A stretch of DNA of 64,000 nt from JBBDWK01 sp040902885. Its GTDB lineage: Bacteria; Acidobacteriota; Terriglobia; Bryobacterales; Bryobacteraceae. The stretch spans positions 62,001 to 126,000 of the forward strand of contig JBBDWK010000052.1 in NCBI GenBank assembly GCA_040902885.1. Reading direction: 5' to 3'. The notes beneath the pieces were generated by a model, which worked only from the letters and a program-made list of their open reading frames with translations, was not told the origin of the DNA and made no database searches. The translations under genes and the position numbers were made by a program. Positions 31,801 through 43,737 of this stretch are shown piece after piece; the stretch's first letter is position 1; every line of letters begins with the position of its first letter.

Positions 31801-33045
31801 CTATATGAAGCTCAGGAATCCGTGTGATTTCGCCGTCGGGAAGCTCTTGACTCGTTCGATGAAGTCCGTTTCCGTCACCTGACCCGGCCAGTCCAAGTTC
31901 GCTTCCAGTACGGCCGGGGTTTTTCCGCCGTGCCCCTGGACCACGTGAACAGCGCCTAAGTGTCTAAGGGCGTTGATGTCGCGCACGAAGGCGTGGATCG
32001 GGCTTTTTAGCTTCCCTTGGTACGATCTCTGGAGTTTTTTGTATACATCGAGAGCGGCCGTCGGCTGATCAAGCAAAATCTTAAGAATTTCAATCTGTCG
32101 CTGCGCGATCACGCGCTTTCGTGGCGTCTCAAGACGCGGAAATAGATCGTACATCATGTTCCGGAATACCGCCTTCTTGACGCTCTTCGTGATTTCATGG
32201 GAAAGTCGCTCGCATTGCATTCGTGCTCCCTTGAGCGCAAACGTAATGAACGCCGTGAGATCATGCTGTGCCTGCCTCACGCCGGCAAGGACAGTAAGGT
32301 AAGCAGTTTTCTCATCATAGTAGTAGTTCGACATGGCGATGAACGCCGTGTCTCGAAGTCCGGCGCGTTGCAACAGGAGCGCCTCCAATGCGCGCGCAGT
32401 GCGGCCGTTGCCATCCATGAATGGGTGCATGGAAGCAAAGTGATAGTGAAGCGCCATTGCCTGGATGATCGGATCGTGCGCTTTGAATGTTGTGTTCAAA
32501 GCCGCCGCCAACGCAGAGAACGCCGATTGGCAATCCCTGCCCCCATCGCAGCCTCGATGACGCGGGTAGCCAAACGTGACGTTCTGATCGGTGGCACGCA
32601 GACGGCCGGGAGGGCAGTTGTCATCATCACAGCCAGTCACCATACGACGATGGATCTCCTTGATGAGATCCTCCGTAATCGGCATGTCCTCCGGTATCGT
32701 GGCGATCCATTTGTAGGTCTCAACGGCAGCACGGGCTTGGCGCTGAGACCGGGTCAGCAATTGTGACGGCTCAGCATTCACATCCAAGGCAATTTCGAGT
32801 TCGCTATCCGTGAAATCAGCGCCTTCGATTCGCGACGTGCCCGCGACTTCCATCTTCAATTGAATCTCTTGAAGTCTTTCAACCCAATCCCTTTGATGCG
32901 GAATTGCCCGAAGCGCCAGCACTGCCGCCTTGGCATCCACCAAGTCGTTCATGACTGCGTCCCGGTTATACGCAATCCAATTCGTCGGCCGAAGGTAGAG
33001 TATAGCGCCCAGCGGGGGAGATGCCGAGATAGCCATCAGCATCAC
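31801..33045 (-). CDS. Fic family protein (putative AMP-transferase, class II)
   Basis: The canonical Fic motif HPFMDGNGRTAR lies at residues 207-218, so the active site is complete. Upstream, TSRIEG (70-75) fits the [S/T]xxxE[G/N] inhibitory helix, placing it in class II, where an N-terminal Glu blocks ATP. Fic enzymes transfer AMP to hydroxyl groups of target proteins. A C-terminal winged-helix-like region (QRQIEILKILLDQPTAALDVYKKL) suggests DNA binding or regulation. Four cysteines (139, 144, 166, 172) sit in an insertion just before the active site. GC is lower than in neighbours, suggesting acquisition. First codon GTG; an ATG at 33036 is an alternative. Confidence 0.9.
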   Translation of the reverse strand: MMLMAISASPPLGAILYLRPTNWIAYNRDAVMNDLVDAKAAVLALRAIPHQRDWVERLQEIQLKMEVAGTSRIEGADFTDSELEIALDVNAEPSQLLTRSQRQARAAVETYKWIATIPEDMPITEDLIKEIHRRMVTGCDDDNCPPGRLRATDQNVTFGYPRHRGCDGGRDCQSAFSALAAALNTTFKAHDPIIQAMALHYHFASMHPFMDGNGRTARALEALLLQRAGLRDTAFIAMSNYYYDEKTAYLTVLAGVRQAQHDLTAFITFALKGARMQCERLSHEITKSVKKAVFRNMMYDLFPRLETPRKRVIAQRQIEILKILLDQPTAALDVYKKLQRSYQGKLKSPIHAFVRDINALRHLGAVHVVQGHGGKTPAVLEANLDWPGQVTETDFIERVKSFPTAKSHGFLSFI

Positions 33046-33072
33046 ATTACAGCCAAATTCATTGCGCAGTCA

Positions 33073-33101
33073 ATATTCACAATGTGTGGTATTAGAATCA
33101 A
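33073..33101 (-). promoter_or_regulatory. Candidate promoter for the Fic gene
   Basis: On the minus strand TTGATT (33101-33096) and GAATAT (33078-33073) are spaced by 17 bases, placing transcription start near 33066, about 20 bases before the GTG at 33045. The 33046-33260 gap is AT-rich compared with the rest of the window; nothing else was recognised in it. Confidence 0.35.
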
Positions 33102-33260
33102 TAATATGGAATGATCTAAGGGCGTTTCATTAAGCGTCCATTACGCACGTGATTCCGAGAAGCAGAGCGTAGGGGTGCGTCGCTGTTCGGCCCTCAACGC
33201 AATTTCAAGGATACAACCCAGTGCCGCGGGCTGCCTGCGCTCCTGAGGTAAAATCTCCCC

Positions 33261-33668
33261 ATGAGGTTTGTCTGGACGCTGGTTCTGGCCGCGTCGCTTG
33301 CCGTGTGCTTGAGCGGCGCCGATAAGCCGCGCAAGAAAAAGAGTCCCAAGCCGCCCGATATCGAGGTGATCGAGTCGGTGGCTTACCGGACGGACGGCGA
33401 GATCGCCCTCGACGGACGTATCCGCAATTCAGGTGAGAAGCCGATACGGGGGCTGGTTCTGGTGTTCGATTTCATGGCGCCTGGACGCGCTGTGGTCACC
33501 AGCCAGAAGGGCGCCATTGACGAGGAGCTGCTGGCTCCCGGCGATGAGTCCGTGTTCCGCATGAAACTTAACGACCCGGTCCGCGCGGTTGAGTATAAGA
33601 TCTCCGCCGTGGACGGACAGGGCCGCGATCTAAGCGTGGCGAAGGCCGGTCCCTTCTTCATCGAGTAA
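33261..33668 (+). CDS. Small secreted protein of unknown function
   Basis: The 135-residue product has a signal peptide (RFVWTLVLAASLAVCLSGA; a Cys at residue 17 lies before the cleavage region and is not clearly a lipobox) and a Lys-rich stretch (KPRKKKSPKPP), then an immunoglobulin-like beta domain of about 100 residues (GEIALDGRIRNSG, LVLVFDFMAPG, PGDESVFRMKLNDPVRA). This pattern resembles DUF3426/FxLYD-type extracellular domains. No catalytic residues recognised. It directly precedes the stand-alone OmpR-type regulator on the same strand, 67 bases away. Confidence 0.72.
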   Translation: MRFVWTLVLAASLAVCLSGADKPRKKKSPKPPDIEVIESVAYRTDGEIALDGRIRNSGEKPIRGLVLVFDFMAPGRAVVTSQKGAIDEELLAPGDESVFRMKLNDPVRAVEYKISAVDGQGRDLSVAKAGPFFIE

Positions 33669-33671
33669 AGC

Positions 33672-33691
33672 TTTTACCAAAATTTTACAAA
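33672..33691 (+). promoter_or_regulatory. 11-bp-spaced direct repeat, candidate site for the OmpR-type regulator
   Basis: TTTTACCAA (33672-33680) and TTTTACAAA (33683-33691) begin exactly 11 bases apart, the spacing bound by OmpR/PhoB-type winged-helix dimers. The repeat lies 45 bases before the gene for such a protein, suggesting autoregulation. It was seen by eye and not tested against other promoters. Confidence 0.45.
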
Positions 33692-33735
33692 TCGGAAACG
33701 ACTTCCATCCGGCCGCCCCGTAACATGGAGTTCCT

Positions 33736-34155
33736 ATGGAGCACGCCATGTCGACGATCCGAGCTTTTAGTCCCGAACCCGCGCGGTATCGAGACGGGCA
33801 CCTGGAACTGGATTTCGAAGGCGAAACCGTTCTGCTGGATTCCCGGCCCCTGGTTCTGACCCGAAAAGAATTGCGGCTGCTTGCGGTGCTGGTGGAGAAC
33901 GCCGGCGAAGTTGTAACCCGTACGGCGTTGCTATCGGACATTTGGGGCTATAGCCGCGAAGTCCGCACCCGCACTCTGGACGTACACATCCGGCGCCTTC
34001 GCGAGAAGCTGGCGCCTTTCGGCGGCGTTTACATTGAAACCATCTTCGGCGTCGGTTACCGCTTCCAGCCCTTCCGCTGGACGCAGCCCGGTTTAGCGTC
34101 CGCGCCCCGCCGCGCCGAGGTGTACTTCACACGCAGTTCCCGCCTCGCCAATTAG
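33736..34155 (+). CDS. Stand-alone OmpR/PhoB-type winged-helix DNA-binding protein
   Basis: Residues 38-115 form a complete Trans_reg_C domain: LVLTRKELRLLAVLVENAGEV, the turn TRTALLSDIWG, then the recognition helix and C-terminal hairpin TLDVHIRRLREKL and IETIFGVGYRFQP (given in parts). No receiver domain precedes it; the N-terminus is only about 35 residues. It may bind DNA constitutively or take its signal from another protein. An 11-bp direct repeat upstream fits its binding mode. It is followed after 37 bases by aroA. Start ATG at 33736, with a second ATG at 33748. Confidence 0.9.
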   Translation: MEHAMSTIRAFSPEPARYRDGHLELDFEGETVLLDSRPLVLTRKELRLLAVLVENAGEVVTRTALLSDIWGYSREVRTRTLDVHIRRLREKLAPFGGVYIETIFGVGYRFQPFRWTQPGLASAPRRAEVYFTRSSRLAN

Positions 34156-34192
34156 CGCCAGGACCGTGGTCCGTTAGAATAAGAGATTCCTC

Positions 34193-35473
34193 ATGCAAGA
34201 GAGAATCTCACCGGCCCGGTCCGTCTCCGGGTCCGTCTCCCTGCCGGGCGACAAGTCCATCTCCCACCGTTACGCGATGCTGGCCGGCATCGCCGAGGGC
34301 GTTTCGCACATCCGCAACTATTCGACGGGCGCCGACTGTCACTCCACCCTGAATGCCATACGGGCGCTCGGAGCGGCGGTGAATGAAAAAGGAACCGAAG
34401 TCGAAATTCACGGCCGGGGGCTGAACGGTCTTACGGCGCCCCAAGAGGATCTGGACGCGGGGAACTCCGGCTCCACCATCCGCATGTTATCCGGAATTCT
34501 GGCCGGCCAGCCCTTCGTCTCACGCATCGTTGGCGACGAATCGCTGTCGCGCCGTCCGATGGACCGCATCATGGGGCCGCTGACTCAAATGGGCGCGACG
34601 CTGACCGCACGGGACGGCCGCTACCCGCCGCTCGAAATTCGTGGAGGTCCTCTGCGCGGAATCGACTACACATTGCCGGTTCCCAGCGCGCAGGTGAAAA
34701 CGGCGGTCCTCCTCGCCGGCCTGTATGCCGATGGCACAACCACCGTGACGGAGCCGCTGCGTTCGCGCGATCACACCGAGATCGCGCTGCGCGAGTTCGG
34801 CGCCGACGTGCGTATCGAGCGCCGCGCGATCTCCGTCTGTAGCCGCCCGCGCCTGGAGGGGAAGGACCTGCTCGTGCCCTCGGACTTATCGTCGGCCGCA
34901 TTCTTCCTCACGGCGGCGTTGCTAACTCCGGGCTCGCTTTTAACGATTACGGACGTGGGATTGAACCCCACCCGTTCGACGCTCCTCGACGTGCTCGTCT
35001 CGATGGGAGCGGCCATCCGGATTCTTCGCGTCGAGCAAACCAACGGAGAGTTGGTGGGCGATATCGAGGTGCGGTACGCACCCGTGAAAGGCGGCGTGAT
35101 CGAAAAGGAAACCACGGCCGCGGTGATCGACGAGATTCCGGTGCTGGCGGTGCTAGGCGCTCGAAGTGAGCAGGGCCTTGTGGTGCGGGACGCCCGCGAG
35201 CTGCGCATCAAAGAAACCGACCGCATCGCCACGGTGGTGGAAAATTTCCGCCGCATGGGCATCCAGGTGGAGGATTCTCCCGATGGCATGTCCATACCCG
35301 GCAAGCAGAAATTCCGGGCAGCGCAATTCGACTCTTTCGGCGATCACCGGATTGCCATGGCCTTTGCCGTAGCGGCGCTCGCGGGCGACGGCGAGTCCGT
35401 GATGGAGAACGCCGAAGCCGCTTCCGTTTCCTTCCCCGAGTTCTACACTCTGCTCCGCCAGATCGCAACCTAA
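34193..35473 (+). CDS. aroA: 3-phosphoshikimate 1-carboxyvinyltransferase (EPSP synthase)
   Basis: The 426-residue protein has the EPSP-synthase phosphate-binding LPGDKSISHRYAMLA near the N-terminus, LDAGNSGSTIRMLSG, SRRPMDRIMGPL, SAQVKTAVLLAGL, RDHTEIALREFGADV and the C-terminal RIKETDRIATV (starting LRIKETDR) and FGDHRIAMAFA. All known substrate-binding regions are present and the length is normal. It transfers enolpyruvate from PEP to shikimate-3-phosphate in aromatic amino acid synthesis. No other aro genes are nearby. It is followed by a REP-like repeat. Confidence 0.97.
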   Translation: MQERISPARSVSGSVSLPGDKSISHRYAMLAGIAEGVSHIRNYSTGADCHSTLNAIRALGAAVNEKGTEVEIHGRGLNGLTAPQEDLDAGNSGSTIRMLSGILAGQPFVSRIVGDESLSRRPMDRIMGPLTQMGATLTARDGRYPPLEIRGGPLRGIDYTLPVPSAQVKTAVLLAGLYADGTTTVTEPLRSRDHTEIALREFGADVRIERRAISVCSRPRLEGKDLLVPSDLSSAAFFLTAALLTPGSLLTITDVGLNPTRSTLLDVLVSMGAAIRILRVEQTNGELVGDIEVRYAPVKGGVIEKETTAAVIDEIPVLAVLGARSEQGLVVRDARELRIKETDRIATVVENFRRMGIQVEDSPDGMSIPGKQKFRAAQFDSFGDHRIAMAFAVAALAGDGESVMENAEAASVSFPEFYTLLRQIAT

Positions 35474-35475
35474 GC

Positions 35476-35553
35476 ACCGCTCCCTGTCGGTCGCGGCTCG
35501 GTAAGCGCTGCAAACACGAGGGCCGATTCTGAGCCGCGCGCGTAGCAAGTGGT
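35476..35553. repeat. Degenerate REP-like repeat, same family as 25784-25848
   Basis: The right arm (35531-35553, beginning GAGCCGCGCGCGTAGCAAG) closely resembles the right arm at 25826-25848. The left arm (35476-35499) ends GCGGCTC and pairs with it at both ends but not in the middle. It fills the gap between the aroA stop and the convergent SDR gene. Confidence 0.65.
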
Positions 35554-35564
35554 GTTTTCCCGGC

Positions 35565-36344
35565 TCAGATGTAGTCCATGCGCCCGCCGTCCACGGTCAG
35601 CGTCTGCGCGGTGATGAAGCCCGATTGCGGGGAGACCAGGAACGCCACCGCATGGGCCACGTCTTCGGGCTGCCCCACCCGGCGGACCATCGACCGTTCG
35701 GCCACCGTTTCGGTCATCGCCCGCGCTTCTTCCTCGTTGCGTCCGGCGCGCACCATGTCGGTCATGATGAAGCCCGGCGAGACGGCGTTCACGGTGATTC
35801 CGTAAGGGCCCAGATCGAGCGCGAAACGCTTGGTCAAAAACGAAACCGCGGCCTTGGTGACGCCATAGAAAGTGGTTCCGGTCCGGCAGGTTCCCTCCCC
35901 GGCAATAGAAGCGATATTGACGATTCTGCCGAATCCACGCTCGCGCATTCCATTCACCACGGAGCGCGTCACATGGACCAGCCCGTCCACATTCGTGCGC
36001 CGCATGCTTTCCATCCGGCTGAAATCGAAATCCAGCAGGTCCCCCGAAATGAGCACTCCGGCGTTGTTCACCAGAATGTCCACCGGCCCCAATTCGCCGG
36101 CGAGACGCTCCACCATGGCGGCTACGGCCTGGCTGTCACCGATGTCGGCTCCCAGGCTGAGGGCCTTCCCTCCGTTGTTGCGAATCGAGGCGCACACGGC
36201 TGCCGCCTCGTCCGCGCCGCGATGGTAGTTCACTCCAACCGCCGCCCCTTCACACGCCAGACGTTCGGCAATGGCCCGACCCAGACCGCGCGACGCGCCC
36301 GTCACCAGCGCGACTTTTCCCGCCAGCGGACTTATGGACGGCAT
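35565..36344 (-). CDS. SDR family oxidoreductase (FabG-like)
   Basis: The product shows the classical SDR layout: VTGASRGLGRAIAERL (nucleotide-binding Gly-rich loop), NNAGV, the catalytic Ser in NIASIAGEG, the YGVTK Tyr-Lys pair, and VSPGFIMTDM. Residue after strand 2 (VNYHRG) suggests NADP use, as in 3-oxoacyl-ACP reductases. Which ketone or alcohol is converted is unknown; it is a single gene, not within a fatty-acid operon. I use the ATG at 36344; one at 36356 adds four residues. Divergent from the Cache kinase at 36431. Confidence 0.93.
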   Translation of the reverse strand: MPSISPLAGKVALVTGASRGLGRAIAERLACEGAAVGVNYHRGADEAAAVCASIRNNGGKALSLGADIGDSQAVAAMVERLAGELGPVDILVNNAGVLISGDLLDFDFSRMESMRRTNVDGLVHVTRSVVNGMRERGFGRIVNIASIAGEGTCRTGTTFYGVTKAAVSFLTKRFALDLGPYGITVNAVSPGFIMTDMVRAGRNEEEARAMTETVAERSMVRRVGQPEDVAHAVAFLVSPQSGFITAQTLTVDGGRMDYI

Positions 36345-36430
36345 GGAACAATACATTCGCCCGCCGTGATATCATTTGTCAACTCCATGCGTTCACGGAT
36401 TGTGTCAGCGTTCACCTTCGCCGCCGCGCC

Positions 36431-39538
<3,108 letters not shown>

Positions 39539-39551
39539 AACGAGGAAAGGT

Positions 39552-39929
39552 ATGCCGGCGAAAATTCTTCTAGTGGAAGACAACGAGATGAACAGGGACA
39601 TGCTGTCGCGTCGCCTGGAACGCAAGGGGTACGAAGTCGCCATTGCGACGGACGGAGGCCAGGGGGTGGACATGGCCCGATCCGGCGCGCCCGACCTGAT
39701 CCTGATGGATATGAGCCTGCCGGTCCTGGACGGCTGGGAGGCGACCCGCCGGTTGAAAGGCGAGGACCACACCAGCCACATTCCCATCATTGCCCTGACC
39801 GCGCATGCCATGTCGGGCGACCGCGAAAAGGCTATCGAGGCGGGTTGCGACGACTACGACACCAAGCCCATTGAAATGCCTCGGCTGCTCGAAAAGATTC
39901 AAGCCATGCTGGCGAAACAATCGTCCTGA
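39552..39929 (+). CDS. Single-domain response regulator
   Basis: The 125-residue protein is just a CheY-like receiver: ILLVEDNEMNRD (acidic pocket), LILMDMSLPVLDGWE (phospho-Asp about residue 57), ALTAHAM (conserved Thr) and DTKPIE (conserved Lys). No output domain is present, so it may pass phosphate on or act as a phosphate sink between kinase and cyclase. AGGAAAGGT lies before the ATG at 39552. It sits 13 bases after the kinase and 13 bases before the cyclase fusion. Confidence 0.95.
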   Translation: MPAKILLVEDNEMNRDMLSRRLERKGYEVAIATDGGQGVDMARSGAPDLILMDMSLPVLDGWEATRRLKGEDHTSHIPIIALTAHAMSGDREKAIEAGCDDYDTKPIEMPRLLEKIQAMLAKQSS

Positions 39930-39942
39930 GAGTTCTGCCCGG

Positions 39943-41538
39943 ATGAGCGACCGGATTCGCGAGTTACGGCACAACCTGCGCACCCCCATCAACCACATCC
40001 TGGGCTACTGCGAGATGCTGCTGGAAGATGCGCAGGAGGCCGGAAGGGAGGAGTGCGTTGAAAATCTCACGAAGATTCACGCGGGAGGCAAACAGGCGCT
40101 CTCGCTCATCAATAGGCAGCTCTCGCCGGAGACCACCCATATGGGTCAACTGGACTTCGACTGCCTGCGCCGCGATCTGGCAGAGCCGCTGGACCTGATT
40201 CTCGCGGCCGGCGGAGTACTCGAAGGACAGGGGGAGGTGAATGCGGCGGACTTGGCAAAGATCCGCAGCGCAGCCGAGCGTCTTTCGAGCCTGGTGGAGG
40301 AGGCGGTCGCCTTCGAGGCAGGACCGGCGTCCGAGCCCGACCGGACAGACCGGGAAACCCGTTCCGCTCCGCCTCCCAGACCGAACGGGAGCGGGCGCCT
40401 GCTGGTGGTAGACGACAACGACGCGAACCGCGACATGCTCCGGCGCCGGCTCGAGCGCGAAGGCTACTCGGTCTCCTCCGCCGAAGACGGGCGGCGCGCC
40501 CTCGAAGCCCTTCGCCGGGAACCTGCCGATCTGGTGCTGCTGGACATCATGATGCCGGAGATCGACGGCTACGAAGTGCTGCGCCAGATGAAGGCGGACC
40601 CGGAGCTGCGCGATATCCCGGTAATCATGATCTCCGCCCTGGACGAGGTCCAGAGCGTGGTGCGCTGCATCGAGATGGGCGCCGAGGATTATCTCCCCAA
40701 GCCTTTCGATCCCGTTCTGCTGCGCGCCCGGATCGGCGCATCGCTCGAGAAGAAGAGGCTGCGGGACAAAGAGCAGAGTCTCATGCTCAACATTCTGCCC
40801 GCTTCGATCGCCGAAGAACTGCGTACCAAAGGCTCGGTGGAGCCGAAGTACTTCGAAGACGTGACGATCGTGTTCACCGACTTCGTGGGATTCACGCTAT
40901 CGACGGAGAAGCTCGCGGCGGAGGATCTGGTATGGCAGTTGGACCGGTACTTCACGATCTTCGACCGCATCGTCGTTCGGTACGGGCTGGAGAAGCTGAA
41001 GACCATCGGCGACAGCTACATGTTCGCGGGCGGCCTGCCGCAGCGAAGTCCTTCCCATCCCGTGGATGCGGTTCTGGCCGCGCTCGAGATGGCGGAGCAG
41101 GTGAGCCGGCTCAGCGGGCCGGAGGGCATCGAGCCCTGGAAGATCCGGGTGGGAGTACACACGGGCCCGGTGATCGCCGGAGTGGTGGGAATCCGCAAGT
41201 TTGCGTTCGACGTGTGGGGGGACACAGTGAATTACAGCTCGCGCATGGAGTCGAGCGGCGCCGCCAACAGAGTGAACCTCTCGGAGCGGACCTATTCGAG
41301 AGTGAAGGACTTTTTCGCCTGCGAGCCGCGCGGGAAAGTGCTCACCAAAGACAAGCGCGAACTGGATATGTTCTTCGTGCAGGGCATTGTGCCGTCGCTG
41401 CTGGCGGGGGCGGGGGAAGGCATCCCGCCGGCGTTCCTGCGCCGCTATCGGGTTTATTTTCAGAAGAATCCGCCGGCCTTTCCGGAGTTCCTGCTCCCTG
41501 CCCCGGAGTCTGCATCCGCAACCTCGGACGGAATGTAG
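39943..41538 (+). CDS. HisKA-like / receiver / class III adenylate cyclase fusion
   Basis: The 531-residue protein starts with a HisKA-like helical hairpin whose H-box ELRHNLRTPINHILGYCEM (His10) resembles that of the upstream kinase, but no HATPase follows. A receiver (152-265; VVDDNDANRD, LLDIMMPEIDG) and a signalling helix (LMLNILPASIAEEL) lead to a cyclase domain from about 307. It has metal Asps in VFTDFVGFT and TIGDSYM, the substrate Lys in EKLKTIGD, Asp in FDVWGD and the transition-state Asn/Arg in NYSSRMES: the Lys/Asp pair favours ATP, so cAMP production. I use ATG 39943 after GGATG; an earlier start would overlap the regulator. Confidence 0.9.
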   Translation: MSDRIRELRHNLRTPINHILGYCEMLLEDAQEAGREECVENLTKIHAGGKQALSLINRQLSPETTHMGQLDFDCLRRDLAEPLDLILAAGGVLEGQGEVNAADLAKIRSAAERLSSLVEEAVAFEAGPASEPDRTDRETRSAPPPRPNGSGRLLVVDDNDANRDMLRRRLEREGYSVSSAEDGRRALEALRREPADLVLLDIMMPEIDGYEVLRQMKADPELRDIPVIMISALDEVQSVVRCIEMGAEDYLPKPFDPVLLRARIGASLEKKRLRDKEQSLMLNILPASIAEELRTKGSVEPKYFEDVTIVFTDFVGFTLSTEKLAAEDLVWQLDRYFTIFDRIVVRYGLEKLKTIGDSYMFAGGLPQRSPSHPVDAVLAALEMAEQVSRLSGPEGIEPWKIRVGVHTGPVIAGVVGIRKFAFDVWGDTVNYSSRMESSGAANRVNLSERTYSRVKDFFACEPRGKVLTKDKRELDMFFVQGIVPSLLAGAGEGIPPAFLRRYRVYFQKNPPAFPEFLLPAPESASATSDGM

Positions 41539-41541
41539 CTC

Positions 41542-43509
41542 TCAAAGAAGGCTGCGGATCTTTTCAAACAGGCTGAGCGAAGTGTACGGCTTTTTAATGA
41601 ATGCGGCCACGCCATTCGCATCGAGGCGCTGCATGGCATCGGACTCTTCGAAGCCGCTGGTTATGACCACCCGGACATCCGGGCGAATCTCACGCAGCCG
41701 GGCCAGAACCTCGGCTCCGCTAATGCCAGGCATCGTCAGATCCAGCAGAACCAGTGAAACCTCGGCAGCGCGGTCCCGAAAGCGCGCCACCGCTTCCTCG
41801 CCGTTTTGCGCCTCAAGGGTAGTGTAGCCCCGCCGCTCGAGCGAAGCGCGTGCCGTGCGGCGCACCACCTCTTCGTCGTCGACAACCAGGATGAGGCTTC
41901 CGCTCTTCCCGGCGGCGGCGGCCGGAGCAGCTTGTGCTTCCTCCACCTGTCGCGCAATGGGAAGGAACACCTGAAACGAGCTGCCCTTTCCCGGAACGCT
42001 GTCCACCGCCAGCGACCCGGAATGGCTGCGCACGATTCCCGAGACCGCCGAGAGCCCCAGCCCGCGCCCGAGGAACTTGGTGGAAAAAAACGGGTCGAAA
42101 ATCTTGTCCAGGTTGGCCTGTTCGATGCCGCAGCCGGTATCGTCAACCTGAAGGCAGATGTAGGCGCCCGGCTGAATTCCCCAAATCAGATGCCCGTCTT
42201 CAAAGGCATCGCCTTCGTGGAACACTTCAATTCGTATCGAGATGCGGACCACGCCCGCCGTATCGCTCAGCGCTTCGGCCGCGTTCGTCACCAGATTGAC
42301 TGCAATTTGGCGGACCTCGTTCGGATCGGCGTCGACAAGAGGAAGATCCGGCGTCAGGTCGAGCTCCACCTGAACGTGCCCTGGCAGCGAGGGGCGCAGC
42401 GCGGTCACGGCATCGCGGATTAGAGCTGAAAAGTCCAGCTTCCGGACGACAAACCTTCCCTTGCCCGCGTAAGCGAGCAATTGGCGGGTCAAATCGGCAG
42501 CCCGCTCTCCTGCACGGACCACCGAATCCAAAAGCTCCTGGGCCTCATGGTTCGAAGGCAGGATCTCTTGCACGTAACTGGCCCCGCCGATCACTCCGAC
42601 GAGCAGATTGTTAAAATCGTGCGCGATTCCCGCCGCGAGCACGCCCAGACTTTCTAGTTTCTGCGCTTGCCGAAGCCGTTCTTCGACCAGCCTTCGCCCG
42701 GTAACCTCCTCCAGCACCATGATGAAATGGAGCGGCATCCCGCTGGGGTCGCGAACCTCGGAAACCTTAATCTCCAGCCAAGCCACGGAGCCGTCCTTCC
42801 GGAGGACCCGTTTTTCCATGCTGGGGGGAAGCGTTACATCCGCAACCACGTGTTTCAGGCAGGCCAGATCGGGTGCGATATCTTCCGGAACAATAATCTC
42901 GTAAAGCGACCTGTCAAGAAGTTCCTGGTGCGAATAACCGAGGATATCGCAGATTTTCGCATTGAGCGCTAGAAACCGGCCGGATGTGGAGACATGCGCG
43001 ATGCCAAGCGCGGCATGGTCGAAGGTCGCGCGGAAAAAATCTTCGGCGCTAACGGGAATCTCACCGGCGGACACTTTGTGCACCTCCACGAGGACGTCCC
43101 CTTGTCCACTTGGCCAGGCCCATGCCGTACATTCCACTTCGAGCGGGGACCCGCTGTGGCCCTGCATGGTTTCGCGAGTGCGGGCACGGCCGTCACGCAG
43201 CCGTTCGGCCACACAGAGGCGCCCGGGAAGCGAAGGGTCGAAACCCAGGCGAGAAACTTCGACCTCCGGGCGATCGGCCGTAACGGCCGACAACGCCAGC
43301 AGTTGTGCGTTCGCCAAAACCGTCGCTTCGGCGGAGCGGTAGAGGAAGGCCGGGAACGGAAGGCTGGCGAGCAGCTTCGCGTAGGCGTCTGCTTCGAGGG
43401 CGCGTATTTTTCCCGGATTCGCCATCTCTCCTTCGGGAGTCGCGATGCGCTCCCGAAGCGGGCCGGGGGCGTCAAGGCTGCTCAACCGCTGCTGACCTTC
43501 CCCGGTCAT
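41542..43509 (-). CDS. Soluble hybrid histidine kinase (PAS-PAS-HisKA-HATPase-REC)
   Basis: No transmembrane segment is apparent in the 655 residues. Two PAS-like regions (about 40-140 and 165-290; FDHAALGIAHVSTSGRFLALN) precede a HisKA box LAAGIAHDFNNLLVG (His near 308), HATPase (NLVTNAAEALSD, DTGCGIEQANL, GRGLGLSAVSGIV) and a receiver (VVDDEEVVRRTARA, LDLTMPGISG, KKPYT). It closely parallels the membrane kinase at 3858 from HisKA to REC. It ends three bases from the cyclase stop, on the opposite strand. The target is unknown; the receiver suggests phosphorelay within the protein or to a separate Hpt. Confidence 0.93.
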   Translation of the reverse strand: MTGEGQQRLSSLDAPGPLRERIATPEGEMANPGKIRALEADAYAKLLASLPFPAFLYRSAEATVLANAQLLALSAVTADRPEVEVSRLGFDPSLPGRLCVAERLRDGRARTRETMQGHSGSPLEVECTAWAWPSGQGDVLVEVHKVSAGEIPVSAEDFFRATFDHAALGIAHVSTSGRFLALNAKICDILGYSHQELLDRSLYEIIVPEDIAPDLACLKHVVADVTLPPSMEKRVLRKDGSVAWLEIKVSEVRDPSGMPLHFIMVLEEVTGRRLVEERLRQAQKLESLGVLAAGIAHDFNNLLVGVIGGASYVQEILPSNHEAQELLDSVVRAGERAADLTRQLLAYAGKGRFVVRKLDFSALIRDAVTALRPSLPGHVQVELDLTPDLPLVDADPNEVRQIAVNLVTNAAEALSDTAGVVRISIRIEVFHEGDAFEDGHLIWGIQPGAYICLQVDDTGCGIEQANLDKIFDPFFSTKFLGRGLGLSAVSGIVRSHSGSLAVDSVPGKGSSFQVFLPIARQVEEAQAAPAAAAGKSGSLILVVDDEEVVRRTARASLERRGYTTLEAQNGEEAVARFRDRAAEVSLVLLDLTMPGISGAEVLARLREIRPDVRVVITSGFEESDAMQRLDANGVAAFIKKPYTSLSLFEKIRSLL

Positions 43510-43737
43510 ACCACTTTCATAAGCATAATGCCGAATTACGAATTTTGGAAAGTTTTAATGCGCTCTTTTCGTTCCAAATACCTAATCTGCCTGTCTTATA
43601 ACTACCGAGGGTTCCACCTATCCCTACTAATACCTAAAAAATACTAGATTTTCGGCGAATCGGCCGGAATTGTGCGATTCTGTTCCCCCAACGGATAGGT
43701 GAAACAACCAATCCGGGACATGTTCTATCCTGTGAGG

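Noticed and set aside
43615..43701. 9-bp inverted repeat CACCTATCC/GGATAGGTG in the divergent gap 43510-43737
   Set aside because: The arms are short and 69 bases apart, so a chance match is likely; the gap is AT-rich and may hold promoters but none was convincing.
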